A stretch of DNA of 15,310 nucleotides from Actinomycetota bacterium (GCA_030839105.1 JAUZEI010000307.1:1-15310), one strand, 5' to 3'; shown: positions 1 to 7,199, numbered from the stretch's first letter. Notes: generated by a model not told the origin, from the letters alone. A program made the numbers and translations.

Positions 1-1
1 A

Positions 2-631
2 CAGCGTGAAACGGACCTCGCCCGCCCGACGGCGTACCGGCTCGCGGTCGCGCTGGAACGCCATGGTGTCGTGGCGCGCGACGGCGACGGTCGGTTCGTG
101 CTCGGGCGGCGCCTCGCGGCGTGGGGCGCGGTCGCGGGTCGAGGATTGCCCGACGCAGGTCGCCCGGCGCTCGTGCGTCTGGGCGAGGAGACGGGCGAGA
201 GCGCGCAGCTCTACCTCCGGGAGGGCGACCACCGCGTGTGTGTCGCGGTGTACGAGCGGCCGAGCGGGCTGCGGGACACGGTGCCGCTCGGCGCGGTCCT
301 GCCCATCGACCGCGGCTCGGGCGGAAAGGTGCTCCTGGCGTGGGCCGCCGACGCAACGCGATTCGAGGTCGAGCCCCGGGAGCTCGCCGCGATTCGCAAG
401 CGGGGGTGGGCCGCGAGCGTGGGAGAGCGCGAGGCGGGGGTCGCGAGCGTGAGCGCGCCCGTGTTCGACGGCCCGGACACGGTTGCCGCCGTGGTCAGCG
501 TGAGTGGCCCGATCGACCGCCTGGGGCAGAACCCGGGCCGGCGATTGGCTGCGGCCGTGACGGGGGCGGCCGCGGCTCTCGGTGCCACGCTGCGCGGTTC
601 CGGCAACCCTCCGCACGTCACGGCGGGGTAA
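2..631 (+). CDS. IclR-family transcriptional regulator, 5'-truncated by window edge (NdgR/LtbR-like)
   Basis: The frame is open from base 2 and ends at TAA 629-631, giving 209 visible residues; the true start is outside the window. The first visible residues contain the recognition part of an IclR winged helix (LARPTAYRLAVALERHGVVA, then DGRFVLGRRLAAWG). The effector-binding IclR domain follows, with the motifs YLREGDHRVCVAVYE, SGLRDTVPLGAVLPI, GSGGKVLLAWA, GWAASVGEREAGVASVSAPV and VSVSGPIDRLG. The phrases SGLRDTVP and SVGEREAGVASVSAPV match my memory of the actinobacterial NdgR/LtbR subgroup, which controls leuCD and other amino acid genes; that assignment is inference. GTG at 71 is internal because it would cut the HTH. 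Target genes cannot be read from this window. The branched-chain operon 4.6 kb downstream or the adjacent hyu genes are possibilities, as is a leuCD pair to the left of the edge. Confidence 0.93.
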   Translation, partial: QRETDLARPTAYRLAVALERHGVVARDGDGRFVLGRRLAAWGAVAGRGLPDAGRPALVRLGEETGESAQLYLREGDHRVCVAVYERPSGLRDTVPLGAVLPIDRGSGGKVLLAWAADATRFEVEPRELAAIRKRGWAASVGEREAGVASVSAPVFDGPDTVAAVVSVSGPIDRLGQNPGRRLAAAVTGAAAALGATLRGSGNPPHVTAG

Positions 632-653
632 CAGGGGCGTAACAAAGTCGCCC

Positions 654-659
654 TACCGT
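654..659 (+). promoter_or_regulatory. Candidate -10 element (TACCGT) for the winged-helix regulator
   Basis: TACCGT fits the actinobacterial TAnnnT -10 pattern and ends 7 nt before GTG 667. No Shine-Dalgarno sequence is visible in the 35-nt gap, so transcription may start at or next to the GTG, giving a leaderless mRNA. No convincing -35 is seen. Confidence 0.45.
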
Positions 660-666
660 CGGGTCC

Positions 667-1167
667 GTGAACGTCGAGGTGGTCCGCTGGCCGGCCGATG
701 CACAGCGTCTCGCTGAGCTTCGGGAGATGCGCATTCCGCGATTGCTCGTGGTAGCCGATGGCGATGGCGAGTTGCCGTTGCCCATCGACTGCCTCGAGGA
801 CTGGGTGACCTCGGGGGCACCCGAGTGGGAGGTGGATGCCCGAAGGCATGCCCTCGTGCTCCGCTCCGGTCAGCATGCGGTCAGGCCGCTGCTCGACGAG
901 GACGGGTTGCTCCATCACCGCGATGCCTGGGTGTCGCTGTCGCCGGTGGAACAGGCGCTCGCCGGTGTGCTGCTCGACCGCTTCGGCGCGGTGGTGACAC
1001 GCGAGATGCTCGCCGACCGGGCGTGGCCCGCGGGAGTGCCGACGCGCAACGCGCTCGACGTGCATGTGCTCCGCCTGCGCCGACGCATCGCGCCGGTCGG
1101 GCTCGAGATCCGCACGGTTCGCTCGCGCGGCTACCTCATGCAGTCGCGCGAGGTCGTGCTCTCGTAG
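667..1167 (+). CDS. Winged-helix (OmpR/PhoB-type) transcriptional regulator without a recognisable receiver domain
   Basis: 166 residues, GTG start, 35 nt after the IclR stop. The C-terminal half (about residues 88-160) is a Trans_reg_C winged helix: WVSLSPVEQALAGVLLDRFGAVVTREML, then NALDVHVLRLRRRIAPVGLEIRTVRSRGYLM, with the DVHVxRLRRRI recognition helix and the RGYL wing. The N-terminal 80 residues (NVEVVRWPADAQRLAEL, RLLVVADG, CLEDWV) have a strand-helix pattern but no phospho-acceptor Asp motif like that of a response regulator. They may be a degenerate receiver or another sensing domain. No histidine kinase lies nearby. The role is DNA binding; ligand and targets are unknown. Its position between an IclR regulator and hyuA could mean local control, but nothing in the sequence shows that. 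Confidence 0.85.
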   Translation: MNVEVVRWPADAQRLAELREMRIPRLLVVADGDGELPLPIDCLEDWVTSGAPEWEVDARRHALVLRSGQHAVRPLLDEDGLLHHRDAWVSLSPVEQALAGVLLDRFGAVVTREMLADRAWPAGVPTRNALDVHVLRLRRRIAPVGLEIRTVRSRGYLMQSREVVLS

Positions 1168-1202
1168 TCGGGCCGCCGGAAGGTGCACCACGGCGCCCTG
1201 AG

Positions 1203-1208
1203 TAGCGT
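1203..1208 (+). promoter_or_regulatory. Candidate -10 element (TAGCGT) for hyuAB
   Basis: TAGCGT lies 6 nt before GTG 1215, the spacing expected when transcription begins at the start codon. No Shine-Dalgarno is visible in the 47-nt gap after the regulator gene. This suggests hyuAB has its own leaderless promoter. Confidence 0.45.
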
Positions 1209-1214
1209 CGTTGT

Positions 1215-2987
1215 GTGCGCATCGGGATCGACAGCGGTGGAACCTTCACCGATGTCGTAGCCGCCGACGGCCGTGTCGCCAAGGTCGCCTCGACGCCGGA
1301 TGATCCGGCGCGCGCCGTCGAGCGTGCCATCGGGGCCGTCGACGCGGCGGATCTCGTCGATGTGCTCGCGCACGGCACGACGGTGGCGACGAACGCGTTG
1401 CTCGAGCGGCGCGGTGCGCGCGTAGCGCTGATCGCGACGCGCGGGTTTGTCGACGAGATCGAGATCGCGCGCCAGGTGCGACCGTCGCTGTACGACCCGT
1501 TCGTCGACCGGCCCGTGCCGATCGTTCCCCGGAGGTTGCGTTTCGAGGTGTCGGGCCGGCTCGACGCGCGCGGCGTCGAGATAGAAACGTTCGACGGATT
1601 GCTTCCGGAAATTCGCGCGGCGGTCGACGCGATCGCGGTCTGCCTGCTGCATTCCGATGTGGATCCGCGGCACGAGCACGCCGTCGCGGACGCGTTGCGA
1701 AAAACGCGATCGGAGCTCGTGGTCTGTTCGCACGAGGTCAGCCCGGAGTTCCGCGAATACGAACGCATGGTGACCACCGTCGTGGAGGCATTTCTGGAAC
1801 CGGTGTGCGCTCCGTATCTGATGCAGCTGGCCGCGTTCGCTCCCGAGGCACTGGTGATGACGTCGGCGGGCGGGCTGGTACCGGTCGCCGCGGGTGCGCG
1901 GTTGGCGGCTTCGCTGCTGCTGTCCGGTCCGGCGGGTGGAGTGCGCGCCGCCGCGGAGATCGCGGCTGCCTGCGGCTTCGCCGACGCGGTCAGCTTCGAC
2001 ATGGGAGGGACGAGCACCGACGTCTGCCTGATCCGCGGCCGCACGCCGGAACCGACCGCGGAGCGCATCGTCGCGGGTTTTCCGATCCGGCTGCCCGCGC
2101 TCGACGTCCACACCGTCGGTGCGGGCGGCGGCTCGATCGCGCGGCTCGACGCCGGCGGCGCGTTGGTCGTAGGCCCGCGCAGTGCAGGCGCCGTGCCCGG
2201 GCCCGTGTGTTACGGCCGCGGGGGCGACGAACCGACGGTGACCGATGCCGATCTGGTGCTCGGCCGGATCCCGGTCGACGCCGCATTCCCCGACCTCGGG
2301 CGACTCGACGTGGACGCCGCCCGCCGCGCGCTCGAGCGGGCCGGCGTCACGGCGGAAGGGGTGGTGCGCGTGGTCGATGCCGCGATGGAGCGGGCGGTCC
2401 GGGTGGTCACCGTCGAGCGCGGCATCGACCCGCGGGATCTCGCACTTGTCGCGTTCGGCGGTGCCGGACCGTTGCACGCGTGCGCGATCGCCGATGCGCT
2501 CGGCATGCGCGCGGTGATCATCCCGCCGCGCGCGGGCGTGTGCTCCGCGGCGGGGTTGCTCTGCGCGCCCAAGGCGCGGGAGGTGGTCCGGAGCCTCACC
2601 GACGGCTCCCTCGCGGATGCGCTCACCGCGGTCGAGTACGAAGCGCGTGCGCTCGTCGGCGCGGGTGCGGTGGTGCAGACCGCGGTCGACTGCCGGTACG
2701 TCGGCCAGAGTCACGAGCTCACCGTTCCGACGCCGGACGACTTCGCGGCCGAGCACGAGCGGCGGAACGGCCACGTGCGTCCGGGCGCCCCGGTCGAAGT
2801 GATCGCGGTGCGGGCGCGCGCGTCGATCGCCGCGCCGTTGCGGATCGGGGACCTTCCCGAGATCGAACGGCGACGTGTCGTCGGTCCGGCCGTCGTGTCC
2901 GAGCCCGACTGCACGGTGTGGATCCCCGACGGCTGGAACGCCCAACCGCGCGAGCTCGGCGCGTGGATCGTCCGGCGCGAGACATGA
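1215..2987 (+). CDS. hyuA: Hydantoinase/oxoprolinase family protein, alpha (HyuA-type) subunit, compact form
   Basis: 590 residues. The N-terminus (RIGIDSGGTFTDVVAADG) is the first phosphate-binding loop of the ASKHA-type ATPase fold. AHGTTVATNALLER and the SHEVSPEFREYERMVTTVV helix follow, as in the HyuA N domain. The main HydantoinaseA domain carries LSGPAGGVRAAAEIA, the second nucleotide loop SFDMGGTSTDVCLI, DVHTVGAGGGSIA, GPVCYGRGG, and AFGGAGPLHACAIADALGM. Family members cleave hydantoins or 5-oxoproline with ATP, or carboxylate ketones such as acetone and acetophenone; which applies here cannot be told. The protein is shorter than the roughly 650-700 residues usual for free-standing HyuA, the shortfall lying in the C-terminal domain. 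It overlaps hyuB by ATGA (2984-2987), so the two are translationally coupled and should form a complex. The GTG start places RIGID at the exact N-terminus. Confidence 0.92.
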   Translation: MRIGIDSGGTFTDVVAADGRVAKVASTPDDPARAVERAIGAVDAADLVDVLAHGTTVATNALLERRGARVALIATRGFVDEIEIARQVRPSLYDPFVDRPVPIVPRRLRFEVSGRLDARGVEIETFDGLLPEIRAAVDAIAVCLLHSDVDPRHEHAVADALRKTRSELVVCSHEVSPEFREYERMVTTVVEAFLEPVCAPYLMQLAAFAPEALVMTSAGGLVPVAAGARLAASLLLSGPAGGVRAAAEIAAACGFADAVSFDMGGTSTDVCLIRGRTPEPTAERIVAGFPIRLPALDVHTVGAGGGSIARLDAGGALVVGPRSAGAVPGPVCYGRGGDEPTVTDADLVLGRIPVDAAFPDLGRLDVDAARRALERAGVTAEGVVRVVDAAMERAVRVVTVERGIDPRDLALVAFGGAGPLHACAIADALGMRAVIIPPRAGVCSAAGLLCAPKAREVVRSLTDGSLADALTAVEYEARALVGAGAVVQTAVDCRYVGQSHELTVPTPDDFAAEHERRNGHVRPGAPVEVIAVRARASIAAPLRIGDLPEIERRRVVGPAVVSEPDCTVWIPDGWNAQPRELGAWIVRRET

Positions 2988-4534
2988 CGATGGACCCGGC
3001 GACGCTGCAGGTGTGGATCTCGCGACTCTCGGGCGTCGCCGACGAGATGGGCGCCGTGCTCCGCCGGGCCGCGTACAGCCCCAACATCAAGGAGCGTGCC
3101 GACTGTTCCTGCGCGCTGTTCGCGCCCGACGGAACCTTGCTCGCCCAAGCCGAGCACATTCCCGTGCACCTCGGCTCGATGCCCGCCGCGGTGCGCGCCG
3201 CGATCGACGGTGCCGGTTCGGTGATGCGGCCGGGCGAGCAGATCGTCGTCAACGATCCGTTCGCGGGCGGGACCCATCTCAACGACATCACGTTCGTCGC
3301 GCCCGCGCACGCCGGCGACGGGACGCTGATCGGGTGGGCGGCGAACCGCGCGCATCACGCCGACATCGGCGGGATGGCTCCGGGCTCGTTGCCTCCCGAG
3401 GCAACGGAGATCTTCCAGGAGGGCCTCCGGATCCCGCCCGTCCGCTGGACGCCCGAGGTCGAAGCGTTGGTGGTCGCGTCGTCGCGCACGCCCGAGGAGC
3501 GGCGGGGCGACCTCGACGCGCAGGTCGGCGCGAACCGGCTCGGTATCGCCCGGCTCCGGGACCTCGATGTCGGCCCCGACGTCTTCACGGAGATCGTCGA
3601 CTACGGCGAGCGAAGGGTGCGTGCCGCGATCGACGCGCTCACCGATGGTGAGTACTCGTTCGACGACGTGCTCGACTCCACCGGTGGTCCCGGCGACTCG
3701 TCGCCGGCGCGCATCTGCGTGAAGGTCACGGTGCACGGCGACACGATCACGTTCGACTTCGCCGGCACCGACGCGCAACGCGCGGGCTCGGTGAACGCGG
3801 TCGAGGCGGTGACCGTGAGCGCGGTCGTCTTCGCTCTCCGGTCGGTGGTCGATCCGGACCTTCCCGCGAACGGCGGCGTGCTCCGAGCCCTGAACGTCCT
3901 CGCGTCGCCCGGTTCCATTGTCGCGGCGCGCATGCCCGTCGCGGTGGGGGCGGGCAACGTCGAAGTGAGCCAGCGCGTCGCCGACGTCTGTCTCGGCGCC
4001 CTCGCGCAGGCTGTGCCCGAACGGGTGGGCGGCGCGTCGCAGGGAACGATGAACAACGTGCTGATCGGCGGCGACGGGTGGGTGTACTACGAGACCATCG
4101 GCGGCGGTCAGGGCGGAAGGCCGGACGGTCGTCCCGGCATGAACGGTGTGCACACGGCGATGACCAACACCCGCGACACGCCGGTCGAGGCGTTCGAACG
4201 TGCCTATCCGATGCGGGTACGGCGCTACGCGCTCCGGTCCGGAAGCGGCGGCGCGGGTGCGGCCGCCGGCGGTGAGGGCATCGTGCGCGAGATCGAGGTG
4301 CTCGAGGACGCGACGCTCTCGCTGATCACGGAGCGGCGCGTGACGCCGCCGTGGGGAATCGCGGGCGGTGAACCGGGTGCGGTCGGCGAGAACTGGTTGC
4401 TCCCCGCGGGCGATGCGACCCGCGCCGAGCACCTGGCGGACAAATGCACGATCGCGCTGCATGCCGGTGACGTGCTGCGGATCCTGACCCCGGGCGGGGG
4501 CGGCTGGGGTCGCCGGCCGGCGGGCGCCGGTTAG
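2984..4534 (+). CDS. hyuB: Hydantoinase B/oxoprolinase family protein, beta (HyuB-type) subunit
   Basis: 516 residues from ATG 2984, which overlaps the hyuA stop; ATG 2990 in the same frame is an alternative start. The protein reads as a full-length HydantoinaseB domain: an N-terminal ISRLSGVADEMGAVLRRAAYSPNIKERADCSC block, then LLAQAEHIPVHLGSMPAAV, IVVNDPFAGGTHLNDITFVAP, NRAHHADIGGMAPGS, EIFQEGLRIPPVRW, FDFAGTDAQRAGSVNAV, and the C-terminal YYETIGGGQGGRPGR-like and PWGIAGGEPG segments. These are the conserved blocks of the beta subunit of hydantoinases, 5-oxoprolinases and acetone or acetophenone carboxylases. It should pair with the upstream alpha subunit in the cytoplasm. Its stop lies 3 nt from the stop of convergent greA, and no terminator is visible between them. 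Confidence 0.93.
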   Translation: MTMDPATLQVWISRLSGVADEMGAVLRRAAYSPNIKERADCSCALFAPDGTLLAQAEHIPVHLGSMPAAVRAAIDGAGSVMRPGEQIVVNDPFAGGTHLNDITFVAPAHAGDGTLIGWAANRAHHADIGGMAPGSLPPEATEIFQEGLRIPPVRWTPEVEALVVASSRTPEERRGDLDAQVGANRLGIARLRDLDVGPDVFTEIVDYGERRVRAAIDALTDGEYSFDDVLDSTGGPGDSSPARICVKVTVHGDTITFDFAGTDAQRAGSVNAVEAVTVSAVVFALRSVVDPDLPANGGVLRALNVLASPGSIVAARMPVAVGAGNVEVSQRVADVCLGALAQAVPERVGGASQGTMNNVLIGGDGWVYYETIGGGQGGRPDGRPGMNGVHTAMTNTRDTPVEAFERAYPMRVRRYALRSGSGGAGAAAGGEGIVREIEVLEDATLSLITERRVTPPWGIAGGEPGAVGENWLLPAGDATRAEHLADKCTIALHAGDVLRILTPGGGGWGRRPAGAG

Positions 4535-4537
4535 TCG

Positions 4538-5011
4538 TCAGTCGGGAAGTCGGACGGCCACGACGGTCACGGACATCTCGCGCTTCGGGCCCTGGTAGGT
4601 GACCGTGTCACCCGGCTTCTTACCGAGGATCGCCATCCCGATCGGGGAGTTCGTCGACAACACGTCGTACTTCTCGTTGCGTTCCTCGATCGAACCGACG
4701 AGATAGGTGAGCATGTCGTCGTCGTCCTTGTACCGGAGGTCGACGACGGTTCCCGCCTCGACCACGTCGCCGGCGGTGCTCGAATCGATCACGACGGCAT
4801 TCGCCAACATCTGTTCGAGCTGACGGACGCGGGCCTCGTTGATGCCCTGCTCGTTCTTCGCGGCGTCGTAGTCGGCGTTTTCCTTGATGTCGCCGTGCTC
4901 GCGCGCGCGCTCGATCGCCAAGGAGAGCTCGCGCCGGCGCGACGTCGTGCGTTCTTCCAGTTCCGCCACGAGCCGTGCGTGGGCCTGGGGCGAAAGGTGG
5001 GGCTCGGCCAT
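4538..5011 (-). CDS. greA: Transcription elongation factor GreA
   Basis: 157 residues, the normal GreA length. GreA enters the RNA polymerase secondary channel and stimulates cleavage of backtracked transcripts. The N-terminal antiparallel coiled coil is clear (LVAELEERTTSRRRELSLAI, then AAKNEQGINEARVRQLEQML). The acidic tip loop reads GDIKENADYDAAKNEQG, placing D41 and E44 at the positions that hold the catalytic Mg2+ in GreA. The C-terminal FKBP-like domain has VEAGTVVDLRY, YLVGSIEERNEKYDVLSTNSPIGMA and GKKPGDTVTY. The frame is open upstream to ATG 5083, but MAEPHLSPQAHARL from 5011 starts where the family normally does, and a TACCCT -10-like hexamer sits 8 nt before it. It is divergent from the leuB operon leader and convergent with hyuB. 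Confidence 0.96.
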   Translation of the reverse strand: MAEPHLSPQAHARLVAELEERTTSRRRELSLAIERAREHGDIKENADYDAAKNEQGINEARVRQLEQMLANAVVIDSSTAGDVVEAGTVVDLRYKDDDDMLTYLVGSIEERNEKYDVLSTNSPIGMAILGKKPGDTVTYQGPKREMSVTVVAVRLPD

Positions 5012-5019
5012 GGACGGGC

Positions 5020-5025
5020 AGGGTA
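5020..5025 (-). promoter_or_regulatory. Candidate -10 element (TACCCT, minus strand) for greA
   Basis: Read on the minus strand, TACCCT ends 8 nt before ATG 5011. With no Shine-Dalgarno in the gap, this supports both the 5011 start and a leaderless or nearly leaderless greA transcript. Confidence 0.45.
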
Positions 5026-5054
5026 CTTCGGGAGGTCGGCCGAATCCGTCGAAG

Positions 5055-5098
5055 ACCGACACTTTTCGCGCGGACGGGGACACGACGCCGGTGTCGGT
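5055..5098. repeat. 8-bp inverted repeat upstream of the leader promoter
   Basis: ACCGACAC at 5055-5062 is the exact reverse complement of GTGTCGGT at 5091-5098; the spacer is 28 bp. The right arm ends 3 bp before the TTGACA -35 hexamer (5102-5107). It could be an operator for a regulator of the leuB operon or of greA, or chance in a GC-rich gap. Confidence 0.3.
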
Positions 5099-5101
5099 GG
5101 T

Positions 5102-5130
5102 TTGACATCGTTGTGATCTGCTGCGACCAT
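5102..5130 (+). promoter_or_regulatory. Candidate promoter of the leuB-ilvE-cimA leader
   Basis: A perfect TTGACA (-35) at 5102-5107 is followed after 17 bp by GACCAT at 5125-5130, which keeps the A at position 2 and T at position 6 of the -10 consensus. Transcription would begin near 5136-5140, at or just before the leader ATG 5140. The leader peptide might then be translated leaderless; the GGAG at 5131-5134 would serve only if transcription starts further upstream. Confidence 0.55.
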
Positions 5131-5139
5131 GGAGCCCTC

Positions 5140-5175
5140 ATGTTCGTGCACTTCTCGGTCGTCGTCATTCGATAA
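5140..5175 (+). CDS. Leader peptide [11 protein letters not shown] for branched-chain amino acid attenuation
   Basis: This 11-codon ORF runs from ATG 5140 to TAA 5173-5175. It contains three consecutive Val codons (GTC GTC GTC, 5158-5166) followed by an Ile codon, with another Val at codon 3. GGAG at 5131-5134 lies 5 nt before the ATG. A 10-bp hairpin starts at the stop codon and an intrinsic terminator follows, both before leuB. That arrangement is the classic layout of ribosome-mediated attenuation: a ribosome slowed at Val/Ile codons would disturb the first hairpin and so the terminator. Its position upstream of leuB-ilvE-cimA, whose combined product includes isoleucine, fits the codon content. 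The peptide itself probably has no function. No leucine codon is present, which is notable for a leuB leader. Confidence 0.7.
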   Translation: MFVHFSVVVIR

Positions 5176-5199
5176 GCGAACGCCGCCCCGGCGTTCGCT
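5175..5199 (+). promoter_or_regulatory. Attenuator hairpin 1 (pause or anti-antiterminator stem)
   Basis: GCGAACGCC (5176-5184) pairs perfectly with GGCGTTCGC (5190-5198) around a GCCCC loop, with A5175-T5199 adding a tenth pair. The stem begins at the last base of the leader peptide stop codon. Its right arm (GGCGT, 5190-5194) can instead pair with ACGCC (5210-5214) in the terminator, giving a short 5-bp alternative that would block terminator formation. Confidence 0.6.
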
Positions 5200-5201
5200 C
5201 C

Positions 5202-5231
5202 AACCGTCCACGCCAGCGTGGGCGGTTTTTT
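5202..5231 (+). terminator. Intrinsic terminator (attenuator) in the leuB leader
   Basis: CCGTCCACG (5204-5212) pairs with CGTGGGCGG (5217-5225) around a CCAG loop, with one G-U pair; A5202-A5203 add two pairs with the first two Ts. Six Ts (5226-5231) follow at once. It lies 34 nt before GTG 5265, between the promoter and leuB, so unless antitermination occurs it would stop transcription of the operon. It is too far from, and on the wrong strand for, greA. Confidence 0.85.
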
Positions 5232-5264
5232 CGTGACCGAGCCCCTTTTCGGAAAGGACGTACC

Positions 5265-6257
5265 GTGGCCCATCGGGTCGGGATCATCGGCGGAGACGGC
5301 ATCGGCCCCGAGGTCATCGGTGAAGCCTTGAAGGTCGTGCGGGCCGCGGGCGTCGACCTCGACACCGTCGACTACGACCTCGGCGGTCGGCGTTATCTGG
5401 CGACGGGCGAGGTCTTGCCCGATTCCGTGCTCGACGAACTCCGCGGGTTCGACGCGATCCTGCTCGGCGCGGTCGGCACGCCGGAGGTGCCGCCGGGTGT
5501 GCTGGAACGTGGCCTGTTGTTGAAGATGCGCTTCGCGCTCGATCTGTATGTGAACCTTCGACCGTTCAAAGCCGGGCCCGGCCGCCACAACGACGGCGTC
5601 GACTTCATGGTCGTACGGGAGAACACCGAAGGCACATACGCCGGTGAGGGTGGGTTCCTGCGCCAGGGCACGCCCCACGAGGTTGCGACTCAGGGTTCCG
5701 TGAACACGCGCATGGGCGTCGAGCGTTGCATCCGGTTCGCGTTCGACCTCGCTCGGTCGCGCGACCCGAAGCATCTGACCCTCGTGCACAAGACCAACGT
5801 GCTCACGTTCGCGGGCGACCTGTGGCAGCGCACCTTCGACGAGGCGGCCCGCGACTTCACCGACGTCGCGACCGCGTACAACCATGTCGACGCTGCGTGC
5901 ATCTACTTCGTGCAGGACCCGCAGCGCTACGACGTGATCGTCACCGACAACCTCTTCGGCGACATCCTCACCGATCTCGGCGGCGCGATCGCGGGTGGGA
6001 TCGGTCGGGCCGCGTCCGCCAACCTGAACCCCGCCCGCACCGGTCCGTCGCTGTTCGAGCCGGTCCACGGCTCCGCCCCCGACATCGCCGGTACCGGCCG
6101 GGCCGACCCCCGGGCCGCCGTGATCTCGGCCGCGATGATGTGCGATTTCCTGGACGAGGGCCAAGCTGTCGCCCGAATTCAGAAGGCTTTGGACACGACC
6201 GACGATGTAAAGGGCACGACGACAGAGATCGGCGACGCAATCGCCGCCGCCTGCTGA
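5265..6257 (+). CDS. leuB: 3-isopropylmalate dehydrogenase (probably also 3-methylmalate dehydrogenase)
   Basis: 330 residues, GTG start with GGAAAGGA at 5251-5258, 6 nt upstream. The enzyme oxidatively decarboxylates 3-isopropylmalate with NAD+ in leucine synthesis; in the citramalate route the same activity turns 3-methylmalate into 2-oxobutyrate. Family signatures run in order: [17 protein letters not shown] at the N-terminus, [15 protein letters not shown] with the catalytic Tyr (Y125), [14 protein letters not shown] with the catalytic Lys (K176), [19 protein letters not shown] with the metal-binding Asp residues, and [21 protein letters not shown], the NAD-binding segment. It is slightly shorter than the 340-360 residue average, as in other actinobacterial LeuB proteins. 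First gene of leuB-ilvE-cimA, 27 nt before ilvE. An attenuator precedes it. Confidence 0.95.
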   Translation: MAHRVGIIGGDGIGPEVIGEALKVVRAAGVDLDTVDYDLGGRRYLATGEVLPDSVLDELRGFDAILLGAVGTPEVPPGVLERGLLLKMRFALDLYVNLRPFKAGPGRHNDGVDFMVVRENTEGTYAGEGGFLRQGTPHEVATQGSVNTRMGVERCIRFAFDLARSRDPKHLTLVHKTNVLTFAGDLWQRTFDEAARDFTDVATAYNHVDAACIYFVQDPQRYDVIVTDNLFGDILTDLGGAIAGGIGRAASANLNPARTGPSLFEPVHGSAPDIAGTGRADPRAAVISAAMMCDFLDEGQAVARIQKALDTTDDVKGTTTEIGDAIAAAC

Positions 6258-6284
6258 CGCCGCTGCACGACGAAAGGCACCACG

Positions 6285-7199
6285 ATGCCCATCACGCCGA
6301 CCGAGAAGATCTGGATGAACGGCGAGCTCATCCCCTGGGCCGACGCCCAGGTCCACGTCCTCACACACACCTTGCACTACGGCACCGGAGTGTTCGAGGG
6401 GATCCGCGCATACGAGACCGAGCGCGGGCCTGCGGTCTTCCGGCTGACCGAGCACATCGCCCGCCTCTTCGACTCCGCGGCGATCATGATGATGGACATC
6501 CCGTACACGCCCGAACAGCTCGTACAGGCGACCAAGGACACCGTGCGCGCGACGGGGCTGCCTTCGTGCTACATCCGCCCGATCGCGTACTACGGCTACG
6601 GCGAGATGGGTCTCAACACGCTTCCGTGTGAGGTCGACGTCGCCATCGCGTGTTGGCCCTGGGGCGCGTACCTCGGCGACGACGCGGTCTCCAAGGGCGT
6701 GCGCATGAAGATCTCCAGCTGGACGCGCCACGATCACAACACCATGCCGCCGTTGTCGAAGACCACTGGGAACTACGTGAACTCGTCCCTCGCCAAGGTC
6801 GAGGCACTGAAAGCCGGGTACGACGAGGCGATCATGCTCAACCCCGACGGACTCGTCTCGGAGTGCACGGGCGAGAACATCTTTGCGGCGCGGCGCGGTG
6901 TGTTCATCACTCCGCCCGTCTCCGCCGGTGCGCTGCCGGGTATCACGCAGGACTCCGTGACCACGATCGCCCGCGACCACGGTTTCGAGGTTCGCGTCGA
7001 CGACCTCTCGCGCAGCGACCTCTACGTGGCCGAAGAGATGTTCGTCTGCGGTACCGCGGCCGAGGTGAGCGCGGTGAACTCGGTCGACGACCGCGCGATC
7101 CCGTGCCCCGGGCCGATGACGAAGGTCATTGCGAACGAATACGCCAAGGCCGTGCGGGGCGAGATCGACAAGTACAAGGACTGGTGCGAAGTCGTATGA
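6285..7199 (+). CDS. ilvE: Branched-chain amino acid aminotransferase
   Basis: 304 residues, ATG start with GAAAGG at 6272-6277. A fold-type IV PLP enzyme that transaminates the 2-oxo acids of Ile, Val and Leu using glutamate. The sequence begins with IWMNGELIPWADAQVHVLTHTLHYGTGVFEGIRAYET, typical of IlvE. The Schiff-base lysine is K159 in PPLSKTTGNYVNSSLAKVEA, followed by the class-IV signature stretch AIMLNPDGLVSECTGENIFAAR and the phosphate-binding GALPGITQDSV. Near the C-terminus, MFVCGTAAEVSAVNSVDDR is also standard. Length and motifs agree with bacterial IlvE rather than D-amino acid transaminase. It sits between leuB and cimA. Its TGA (7197-7199) overlaps the ATG of a 26-codon mini-ORF. 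Confidence 0.96.
   Translation: MPITPTEKIWMNGELIPWADAQVHVLTHTLHYGTGVFEGIRAYETERGPAVFRLTEHIARLFDSAAIMMMDIPYTPEQLVQATKDTVRATGLPSCYIRPIAYYGYGEMGLNTLPCEVDVAIACWPWGAYLGDDAVSKGVRMKISSWTRHDHNTMPPLSKTTGNYVNSSLAKVEALKAGYDEAIMLNPDGLVSECTGENIFAARRGVFITPPVSAGALPGITQDSVTTIARDHGFEVRVDDLSRSDLYVAEEMFVCGTAAEVSAVNSVDDRAIPCPGPMTKVIANEYAKAVRGEIDKYKDWCEVV

Noticed and set aside
1131..2945. Long minus-strand open frame opposite hyuA
   Set aside because: Arg/His/Asp-rich product with no motifs; a mirror of the GC-rich codon pattern of hyuA.
1805..2983. Upstream extension of the hyuB frame
   Set aside because: Arg-rich translation inside hyuA; the HyuB protein starts naturally at ATG 2984.
2711..4462. Long minus-strand open frame opposite hyuB
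   Set aside because: Same reason: low-complexity product and an intact HyuB protein on the other strand.
5012..5083. N-terminal extension of GreA to ATG 5083
   Set aside because: Adds 24 residues not typical of the family and places the start upstream of the -10-like TACCCT.
4975..5139. Longer ORF ending in the leader peptide
   Set aside because: The upstream part lies before the promoter and inside greA on the other strand; only the part from ATG 5140 fits the leader.
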